Made by a program: the position numbers and the translations under genes. The notes under the pieces are model-generated. The model had not been told where the DNA came from. It saw only the letters and a list, made by a program, of their open reading frames with translations, and made no database searches. A stretch of DNA of 64,000 nucleotides from assembly GCA_963556145.1 (NCBI GenBank), contig OY744463.1, positions 6,386,001-6,450,000 of the forward strand, read 5' to 3'. The stretch comes from Hygrocybe punicea. Lineage: Eukaryota; Basidiomycota; Agaricomycetes; Agaricales; Hygrophoraceae. Shown here piece by piece: positions 23,348 through 31,549 of the stretch (the first letter of the stretch is position 1; the number at the start of each line of letters is the position of its first letter).

Positions 23348-24953
23348 TCACGCGCGTTTTCGCACCTCCTCCCATTTACTCCTCACTTCCCCGTATTCCT
23401 CCTCCTCGTCCTCCAGCTGCGCCAACTCTCGCCTCATTTTGGTCTGCGCTCTCACCCACACCGCAACCCGTTCTTCGATCACCGAGATCTCTTCCCGTAA
23501 GACGCGTTTGCGCGCTTCCACGTCCATGACCCATACACTTCATGGTGGATGGGTACCAATATAGGCTATGATGGTCAGTCAGCGCGTTCGATACCCTGTC
23601 GTTTTAGCAACTTACCTCGGGGGGGCGGCTCGTTTCTCTCCCTCCCTTTCCCCTTATTCGCCCGCGCCTTGCCCTTGTCCACGCGACCTTTGCTGGAAAC
23701 CGGCTTCCTCGGCGTGCTCCACCTGCGTTTCCTCTCCCCCATCCGGTTCACCCCGTTCCAAAAGCATCCCTGCTTGGCGTCGTGGCTAGGGAAATGCAGG
23801 GATAAGGGTAAATCCTTTTCCGCAGGTATCCGTACTCTTAAAAGTACGAGTACGGATACAGATTCTCGTATCCGTGGGCTTCAAAATGAGCCAGAGATCA
23901 TCCAAAACGGTCAAGAATTGACTGAGATAGAGACTAAACATTGATTGGACTCTATCTCAGTCAATTCTTGACTGTTTCAGGTGATCTCCGGCTCATTTTG
24001 ATCGCAAATCCGTGGGTAAAATCCGTGGATATTGCATCCGTATCTGTGGGGAGTACGAGTACGGATACAGACAAATGTATCCTGGGATTCCCCCTGCATT
24101 TCCCTAGTCGCGGCACCTCTTGCACCGTGGATCCTGCTCGTCGAACTGGCAAACAACGTCGGCGGCCCTCGCTGCGTGGCAGTGATCGCACTACGAAGTT
24201 CTCATGAGTACGGAACGAATGGTAAAAGGTTACTAATTGCTTACCTTGCCTTGGACATCGCGAAGGTCCTTACCGGGACCGACCCTCCTGCGCTTTTTCG
24301 ACGGCCCCCCCTGCCCTTCGTATTCCGTTTCGAATCCTATCTCATCTTCCCCCTGCGAGCCCGCTTCCGTCTCACTACCCCCGTTCCCCTTGTTCGCCCC
24401 CATCATCAACCTCGCCATTTCGTCCCGTGTGATCTCTTTTGGACCTTGGCGCGTTCCTTTTGCTCCGCAGCTCTGTCCACAGCCTCCTTTGCCAACCTGG
24501 CCCGCTCGATCTCAGCCTCGCGAATCTTCTTCTGCTCAGCTTCGTGTGCCTCGCGTTCCTTTTGCTCCACCTCCTTTGCCTTCCTCGCGTCTTCTCAAGC
24601 TTTCTTCGCCTTGGCATGCAACCTCGGGAGCAAAATCTCCCCACCCCATTGCAATGCCTTCTCATCCTCTATAAAGTCTAACGCCGCGACGGCGTCCCTC
24701 CGCATCTCCTCGACTTCCTCGCTACTCTCTATTGGCCCGGTTGTTCATTCAAACTCAAGATAATTGTACTGTTTGATCAGAGGTAGTCAGCGAAAAGGTT
24801 AGCGCAGTTGCAATGACTTACCAGGAGTTCTTTGAAATCCTGTCCCCACGTGATCCACTCTTCTCTGGCAGCGCCCTCTGCTGGTTTCGCGTCCGTGTGC
24901 GTCTTGAGGGCCTCGAAGGCAGCGGCGACGAATTCGGCCATCGGGTGTGTCAT
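23348..24953 (-). pseudogene. Antisense coiled-coil/zinc-cluster gene carried by Gypsy family A
   Basis: Minus-strand ATG at 24,951-24,953 opens MTHPMAEFVAAAFEALKTH..ITWGQDFKELLV, followed by a GTAAGT donor. Downstream exons read VEEMRRDAVAALDFIEDEK, a Lys/Glu-rich coiled coil (KEVEQKEREAHEAEQKKIR), EEMARLMMGANKGN, GGPSKKRRRVGPGK and a Cys cluster (CHAARAADVVCQF..CKRCRDAKQGCFWNG). They end with a coiled coil (EARKRVLREEISVIEE) at TGA 23,348-23,350. The 320-bp MITE sits inside the Cys-cluster exon, and a stop lies in the first coiled coil, so this copy is broken. It occupies the space between integrase and the 3' LTR. The function is unknown; nucleic-acid binding is a guess from the Cys cluster and basic patches. 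Confidence 0.6.
23787..24106. mobile_element. 320-bp MITE, copy 2
   Basis: The ends TAGGGAAATGCAGGG / CCCTGCATTTCCCTA are flanked by GTCGTGGC (23,779-23,786) and GTCGCGGC (24,107-24,114), one transition apart. Same length and layout as copy 1 (7,336-7,655) in the opposite orientation, including the central hairpin. Inserted in the antisense gene of the Gypsy. Confidence 0.88.
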
Positions 24954-25059
24954 CGTACGGATTGGTGGTGAAGGTCGAAGACGAAGGTTAGCAAACATCG
25001 ACGCGTCACTTCTGTTTATAAGTCAGACTCGCATGTGACTTTCCCACAGCCCACGCCAT

Positions 25060-25097
25060 TGACTGAGGACAGTCAAGATTTCAGTAAGGAGGAAAAA
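25060..25097 (+). promoter_or_regulatory. 3' polypurine tract of Gypsy family A
   Basis: AAGGAGGAAAAA lies directly before the 3' LTR (25,098), where plus-strand priming is expected. Confidence 0.75.
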
Positions 25098-25928
25098 TGA
25101 TATGCAGTCTCTCCCTTTGGGCACGGAAACTCTCATAGGATCCAATTCTACTTTCCCTACAACTCTTCTGCGTCCCACATACATGCGAAACATTAGCGTG
25201 CCGCCTGCGACTTGCGCGACTTACGCCGATTGACGCGCGCGTGACTGCGACATTTTCACTGTATCTTAACCACGCAGCCCAGTCTCAATATGCTGAAACA
25301 TGACCGTTAAACACGTCCTATACGTTCGGACACCGAGTCCGATACCAGAAATGTAATTCATCCGGTTTATCTTCGTCTTTTCGCTGACTTTCATGTGATA
25401 TTCACCGTTATTTCAAATCCTTCACTATTCCATTTCCGTTTCGTCGCTTTCATGCGATATTTCGCTGCATTTCTATTTCACTCATCCACCCTTTCCCCCT
25501 ATCCCTTTAGAATATAAAATGTCCTGTAGTAGAAAATAAAGGATGAAGAACCCAGTTCTCCCCTCCCCACTAGTTTGCGTCTTAAGTTTAAAAATCCAGT
25601 CATTCCTACTCAAATCTGTGTCTTTTCTCATTGTGCACTCTCCGCTATCGCGACCTAAGTCGTAGCGTAGAACCCTCGTCTCGTTGCGTCATTGCTGCGT
25701 ATCGCACTGTCATCTAGGACACCCAGTTAAGCCTTCCGATTCTTGTTTATCACTGTGTTGCGATCTCGCGTTATCTCGCGACTCTCCACGTTTGTTTATT
25801 TGATCGCGCATATTATCGTGCATTATCGCATTATACTTGGGAGTGTCCCAAGTCCTGTTCACACCTTTGCAACGTTTCCATCTTTGATTATCTCTTTATC
25901 CAGGGTCATAGACGTGGAAACCGTATCA
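25098..25928 (+). repeat. 3' LTR of Gypsy family A
   Basis: 831 bp, same ends as the 5' LTR. Followed by GCGG, which also precedes the 5' LTR. Confidence 0.9.
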
Positions 25929-26250
25929 GCGGTTCAAATGGCGTTCAAACGCGGTTCAAACCACGAACCGTAATGTATAGTTACCGACGTAGACACTCAT
26001 TTAGATACTAAATTTTTCACATTTTTTTCTATGCAGTCGCGTGAACTTAGGTCATGTGACCTTAAACATACTCGCGTGACACCCCAATTTTGACTCAACA
26101 CTAACGTTACTCAACAACCATGGTAAGTAACAGCTTCATATTATATTTTACTGACATTTTCTTACATAGAACAGCCCCCCATGGCCCACCTTGACCGCAT
26201 AAATAAGGCGCCCGCAGTCAACTCCACCCAACAACCTCCCTCGCATTCCA

Positions 26251-26504
26251 ATGCGAGTTGGAGTGAATCGATGGCAGCAGCAGCAGCAGCAGCAACGGCA
26301 GTGGCAACACCACCAATGCCACCACCCTGATGACGGCAAAATGGCCCCAAGCAACAGCAACAGCAACAGCAGCAGCAGCAGCAGCAACAGCAACACCGGC
26401 AGCAGCAGCAGAGCAACACCAGCAGCAGCAGCCACCTGCCGCATCAAACATGGATGATCGCGACCATTGTCACCTCCACCACCACTTACAACACCAACAC
26501 CAAC

Positions 26505-26552
<48 letters not shown>

Positions 26553-26560
26553 ATGGGGAG
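26251..26560 (+). repeat. CAG/CAA/CAC trinucleotide tracts in hAT-like element II
   Basis: Long (CAG)n, (CAA)n and AGCAAC runs (for example 26,272-26,295, 26,350-26,420, 26,500-26,550). They give poly-Gln/Ser/Asn on the plus strand and poly-Cys/Ala/Leu on the minus strand. I see no real protein. Confidence 0.7.
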
Positions 26561-26741
26561 TTGAAGGCTTGGAGGGTGGTGCGCCCACCTACCGGCCCAG
26601 GTACGTCCCCCAAATCCAGTCCCAACGACATCAGCTAACGAGGGGAATGGACGAGGCGACGACGAAGACCCACCTCACGAACACACCCTAGCCGTGTCAA
26701 TTGACATGTGGACGCCCATAGGAAGTTCCCAGCTCCATCTA

Positions 26742-26796
26742 ACCTTGCGAAAACAGACGGAGCGCGTCAATTGACGTGCCCCATTCTTTGCGAGGT
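26742..26796. repeat. Shared palindrome, copy 4
   Basis: ACCTTGCGAAAACAG, core GCGTCAATTGACGTG, TTTGCGAGGT. First full unit of a tandem array with a period of about 100 bp. Confidence 0.7.
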
Positions 26797-26841
26797 CATC
26801 AGCATGCACGGATGCCCATGGAAAGTCCCCGGCCCCATCCA

Positions 26842-26897
26842 ACCTCGCAAAAACAGATGGAGCATGTCAATTGACGCGTCCCCGTTCTTCGCGAGGT
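26842..26897. repeat. Shared palindrome, copy 5
   Basis: ACCTCGCAAAAACAG, core ATGTCAATTGACGCG, TTCGCGAGGT. Second unit. A third half unit starts at about 26,944, and an isolated core (GTGTCAATTGACATG) at about 26,694. Confidence 0.7.
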
Positions 26898-27190
26898 AGG
26901 TAGCATGCGCGGACGCCCATGGGAAGTGCCTGGCCCCAACCCAACCTCGCAAAAACAGACGGAGCGCCCCCCCATCTACCCGTGAGGGTGACAGCTGCAT
27001 CTGGCCCGCACAAGGTATTTGGAGGTTAGTTCGGGGTTCGAACCACGTTTGAACGCAGACCGAACGCCGTGAAACCGTTCGACACGGTTCCGGTTCCGGT
27101 TTGGCATTTGGCCAAACCAAACCAACAGTTCTGGTTCTGGTTTTCCAAAAATAGCGAAAAACCGGACCAAACCGAACTTTGGCAACACTA

Positions 27191-27370
27191 ATACTCATCC
27201 CACTCCCGAACCCGTTGTACCAAAAATGGAAACACCCAATAATGGCATGGCTGATCTTATGTGGCTTATGATGCAACAAATAGCAATGCTTACCCAGACC
27301 ATGGCCACCCCGCATTCGCGTCCGAATCCTGTACCACGTCCCCCAGCTCCCCATCTTACAGACAATGGAT
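27191..27370 (+). pseudogene. Gypsy family B gag, continuation after the insertion
   Basis: After the duplicated ATACTCAT the reading METPNNGMADLMWLMMQQIA, then TQTMATPHSRPNP, resumes the gag interrupted at 18,138. It ends where AACCGG-rich DNA begins (about 27,371, CAGTGCTGGAACCGG), possibly the left end of another hAT-like element whose right end I could not find. Confidence 0.6.
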
Positions 27371-28448
27371 CAGTGCTGGAACCGGTTGCCATAACACCAC
27401 AAGATGGCACAAACTGGACTCAACCGCTCAGAACCGGTCTCTTGCAGTTCAGTTGCTGTCTTCTAACCAGATTTAACTGGTCCTTACATTAACCGGTTGC
27501 TAAACCAGTTGAAACCGGTCAGAACCAAAGTAAATATACTAAACTGAAGTAAATATACCAACTACCAACTAATGTATTAAATTTTAATAAATAAAATGGG
27601 GCGTTGGCGGCCCCAGCATGTTCAAGTTGGTAATTGGCGGCCACGATTGTGAGCACGTCGGTGATCGCGTTGGGCGCACAGATAGGTATTGTAATTTTAA
27701 TTAATTAATTAATTAATTATATAATAATATTGTCCTTATATGGTTATACAATCAATGAAGATTGGAACACCCGAAGCAACTTATAAAACTATTTTTGTGC
27801 ATTTTTCTGAGCTTTTCATGAGTGGTTTGACCTTTTGCAAGGGAACCTAGCTTTAAAACAGTGAAAAATCTTGTGGAAAAGAGTAGTCCTTTTGAACCTT
27901 TTTGCAAGAGTAATCCTCTTTTTCAAGAGAATCACCTTTTCTAAGAGAAGGGACCTAGCTTAGAAAAGGTGAAACATCTTGAGAGCCTTTGAGAGCTTGT
28001 GCACCTTTGGCCTCTTGCAAAAGGGTCTCAAGGTGTGGGAAAAGGACCCCGGAATTTGCTGATGTGGGCTAAATCAAAATGGCAGGCCTACAGCAGCACA
28101 TTTGCCCTCGGACTTTGTGTAGTGTAATTCTAGCATGTATTAGCTGTTTGTAGCCAGTAGCAATAGGGCTGCAGTGATGTGGATCTTGTCCCAGCCTCCA
28201 ATCAGTGGGCAAAGTGGGTAAAAATGAAAATTTATTGACATTATCCAACACTCTACCATGGTTTTGTGATGCAAATGACAATCTAAGAAACAATCAGTGA
28301 TCAATTCCATTCCATCCAACTCTTTCTGATGGTGAATGAGGTGATATTGAAGCCAACAAAGCCATTTCGCAAAGGAAGTGAGTAGTCATGATCAGTCACG
28401 TCACGTATTGCCTAATTTGGCACACATTATTCCTCTGCACTTTCAAAG
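27371..28448. other. Degenerate repeat DNA, no gene
   Basis: Contains AACCGGTT-type repeats (27,371-27,545), an (ATTA)n run (about 27,691-27,720) and repeats of the CCTTTTGCAAGAG kind (27,830-28,050). A minus-strand fragment (28,069-28,293: HGRVLDNVNKFSFLP, DWRLGQDPHHC) looks like a piece of an old transposon protein that I cannot name. The phrase GGACCCCGGAATTTGCTGATG at about 28,045 returns, slightly changed, at about 31,008. Confidence 0.45.
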
Positions 28449-28655
28449 ATGGTGGGCCGCACTAAAAGCTCAAGGCAGATAAAAAAAGAAGCAGCCACAC
28501 TCAAGGAGACTTGGATGCAAAGGGCCATTGAAATCTATTGGGAAGAACATGCACCAAAAGCAAAATCACTTGAAATGATCTGCAGACAAGCTGAGGAAGA
28601 GTGTTGTCAAGAAATAAAAAAGGTGGTGAGATTATCATCATCTACATTGGATTGA
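28449..28655 (+). pseudogene. Helix-turn-helix-like N-terminus of a transposon protein
   Basis: A 68-residue frame starts MVGRTKSSRQIKKEAATLKE and continues with MICRQAEEECCQEIKK. Basic start plus short helices resemble the Psq-type HTH N-termini of agaric transposases (from memory). Nothing downstream continues it. Confidence 0.35.
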
Positions 28656-28977
28656 CATGTAAAAGGAGAGTGCTGGAAAATGAGGGAGACAGTAACGGCA
28701 ATGAAGACAGTGGGGGCAACGATGAGATCAACGTCAATTAGATAGTTGGATGGCCTAGCTGGGCATGATTTTGGTCACAGCCCAAATGGCCATGTTGGCC
28801 CGATAAGAGAATTTTGTGATGATCTTGCTCAATGTCACCCATTCCTCCCCCGATTAGCCTTAAAACATTATGGGATTGTAGTTATAGCCCTATATACATG
28901 ATTGGCCAGTAAATATTGGGCACTTTTGGTCTGAATATCCATTCCGAGGCCAGATATTATTTGGCCAGCTCAAATGG

Positions 28978-29199
28978 TCATGGAACATGGTAATTCCAAT
29001 ACAAACTTTGATATGTCTTTTTACAAAGCTGGTGTGTGCAATAGTAGCGGTACCCAATAATATAGATACACTGTTTGAGATCCACAATACAATGAGGAGA
29101 ATTCAGCCAGCCATGACTCCTGAGATGTACTGTTCCACCAGAGTTGGTTTTCCTTGTCTCATGGGATTCTATCCACAAGCGAGTGAGGCAACCATACAA
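28978..29199 (-). pseudogene. Relic of the exonuclease-transposase family, Cys-rich domain
   Basis: The minus-strand frame reads IVDLKQCIYIIGYRYYC and CKKTYQS, preceded by GTVHLRSHGWLNSP. The intact protein at 52.3-52.5 kb has IVDLEQCLYIIGYRYYC, CKKAYQS and KTVYLRCNGWPQSP at the same spacing. This is a decayed relative, not a copy of recent origin. The neighbouring sequence is too degraded to define ends. Confidence 0.7.
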
Positions 29200-29484
29200 G
29201 GATGGGTGGTAGAAATCCCATGGTGTGTGGGTTGATACTTGCAGTCAGCAGAGAAAAATGGGTATGGAGACCCATCAATGCATATATTTACATAATAAAC
29301 TATTACAGTTGTTCTGTAAGCATATAAGTCAATATAGGAATTGAAGCGATACTCAGATAGAAGCTACCAAATCACTGTACATGACTTATACACATGACTT
29401 ATATATGTTTGGAGGTTGCGCATGGACCATTTGCTGATGTTTGGCAAAATGCAGTGCCAAACATGGTCTAAAATGCCACTTTCG

Positions 29485-30410
29485 GTAAGTTTTGACTTGA
29501 TATTTTTCTCACTGACCTTTGACCACAGACACGACAACGGCAACAACCACAACCATGACAATGACCAGCACAACAACAAGGAGGGGTGCAAGGACACCAG
29601 GCTGCTAAGGTAAGTACCCAACACCTCCAACCCCCGCTAACCAGGTTGATGATGGCAGCAGCAGTGAGGTGACCAGGACCACCAACCAGCACTGTCTGGC
29701 AGCAGCAGGACGATGACCGCAACCACCACCACCACCACCAACTGGCAGCAGCAAGCAGGATGGCAGCAACGCCTACCACCACTGCCAGCTGGCAGCAGCA
29801 ACAGGGCGGCAGTGATGACAATGGCTACCAAGACCGTGCAGCAAGAAGCAGTGCGTCATTGTCATCGTCAGCCACCACTGCTGCCAACTGGCAGCAGCAA
29901 CAGGATGATGGCTGGTGGTGGTGGTGGCATGACAATGGCCACCACCACCACCAGCTGGCAGCAGCAAGCAGGACGACGATGATGATGACGGCTACCACCA
30001 CTGCCAACTGGCAGCAGCAAGCAGGGTGACAGTGACGGCTACCACCACCACCAGCTGGCAGCAGCAAGCAGGATGACGGCGATGATGGCTACCACTGCTG
30101 CCAACTGGCAGCAGCAAGCAGGGCGACGGCGACGGCTATGTTTGCTGCCGACTGGCAGCGGCAACAGGACGATGGCGATGGCAACCATCACCACCACCAC
30201 CACCACCACCCACTTGCACCAGCAGCAGCAGGACAACATTGGCAACCAGTGCCAACCACCACAGCCACCTGGCAACAGCAGCAGGATGACTACGCCAGCC
30301 ACCATCACTGCCAACTGGCAGGGTGACAATGACCACAACCACCCACTGGCAGCGGCAGCAAAATGACGACAATGATGAAACCATCAGTGGCAGCAAGGGT
30401 GATGACAACG
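29485..30410. repeat. Intron-like segment plus CAG minisatellite
   Basis: A donor/acceptor pair (GTAAGT at 29,485, TGACCACAG ending 29,528) is followed by repeats of the type CTGGCAGCAGCAAGCAG with variable ACGATGATGGCTACCAC spacers, about 50-65 bp apart, from about 29,690 to 30,360. Open frames here are repeats of Gln/Ala or Cys/Val and unlikely to be genes. Confidence 0.6.
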
Positions 30411-30479
30411 ACAATGGTAGGGGGCTCCAAATTACTATACCATTTATTCCAAAAATTACCAATACTGCTCATAATCCAA

Positions 30480-31040
30480 ACTAAATAACTTTTAAAAAAG
30501 ATCTAACAAACTGAGAAAAAGGTAAGGGAAGATGTTATAGAAAAAAGTCCAAAGACTTGACAAAAAAGTTCAACAAAGTTCAGAAGTAGCACAAGTTCTT
30601 CAAGGGTTTAAAAAGGTGGACCAAAAACCTTGGCCAAAAAGCTCAACAAGTTCAGAAGAGGTGCAAGTTCTTCAAGGACTTAAAAAAGGTGAACAAAAAA
30701 ACTTGACAAAAAAACTCACAAGATTGAAAAGAGGCACAAGAGCACCAAGGGTATGAAAAGAATCTAATTACATCAGGCACTAAAAGTAATTCTACCTGCT
30801 CTTCCATTCCTCTCTATACCATAAGACAGAACCAAAAAGCAAAGAAGTGAACAAAGAGAGAAAAAAACATTCACATCCGCCAACAAAATTTGTCAACCTG
30901 TCCAAGTAGCTAAAGGTGCAAAAGTCATGAAAAAAGGTGTCAAAAAACCTTAGAAAAAAGTCCAAGAGGTTGCGAAAAAGTGCAAGGCCACCAAGGGTTT
31001 CAAAAAGGACCCTGGATTTTGCTGATGCAAATGGTCATGG
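30480..31040. repeat. Purine-rich degenerate tandem repeat
   Basis: Repeats of about 80 bp built on AAAGCTCAACAAGTTCAGAAG and GCACAAGTTCTTCAAGG (about 30,560-30,700), then similar AAAAAGTCCAAGAGG blocks to 31,000. No gene seen. Confidence 0.5.
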
Positions 31041-31549
31041 TAGCCCAAATGGTCATGGAACACAGTATGTGGAATCTGCCACTCAAGTGGAGAATTGTAT
31101 AGACTTATCTGTCATTTGTTTAGATAGATTTGTTTTGTAAATGTCATTAGTTTTGCAAATCACAATAAGTTCCAAATCTGTGATTCATCTTGAAATGAAG
31201 ATTGGACTTGCCACCATTCATAGACAAGCATTTAGGTACTTTCTGCATTCTACGATCCGTCGCAGTTGAGTTTGTCAAATGCACAAATCAGCACACACTG
31301 ATTGTTTTCGTGTCCACCAAAACCGATTGTAGCGCTCATGGCAGCGATAATGCCATCCCACTTCAAAGACGTTGGGGATGGAGATAATTTGAGGAAACAT
31401 AACGATCGGACAATAACGAAGGATGGATACTCTTGATTCTCATTGATGTCGGAACAGAACGATGTGAGGCATCCATCTTTTCAGATGGTTGTTCAGGTCA
31501 AGGAACAAGGTGTAAAAGGACGATCTAGTAGAGCCACACTCGATTTTTG

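Larger units (their letters stand above)
18206..25928 (+). mobile_element. Ty3/Gypsy retrotransposon (family A), internally damaged
   Basis: Both LTRs are 831 bp, TGATATG..CATATCA, with a 4-bp match GCGG at 18,202-18,205 and 25,929-25,932 as a possible target duplication. Order: LTR, gag (19,493-20,020), scar (about 20,021-20,740), end of RT and RNase H, integrase, antisense gene, polypurine tract, LTR. The order RT-RNaseH-integrase identifies Ty3/Gypsy. Protease and the catalytic RT palm (YxDD) are missing, and several stops interrupt pol, so it is not autonomous. It lies inside hAT-like element II and is the youngest large insertion in the nest. Confidence 0.88.
18139..27190. mobile_element. 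Non-autonomous hAT-like element II (9 kb including a nested Gypsy)
   Basis: The left end TAGTGATGCCAAAGTTCAG.. and right end ..CCGAACTTTGGCAACACTA are inverted repeats of the element I type. The 8-bp duplication ATACTCAT is exact at 18,131-18,138 and 27,191-27,198. Its own DNA is only 18,139-18,205 plus 25,933-27,190; the rest is a Gypsy insertion. The native part has AACCGAACC/CGGTTC subterminal repeats, an ATG followed at once by an intron (26,123-26,169), CAG/CAA repeats and two and a half tandem copies of the shared palindrome. No transposase. It splits the gag of Gypsy family B, so it postdates it. Confidence 0.85.

Noticed and set aside
29690..30410. Cys/Val-rich and Gln-rich frames as repeat proteins
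   Set aside because: Open in several frames and both strands because the DNA is a CAG-type minisatellite; no start context, no stable repeat in any frame.
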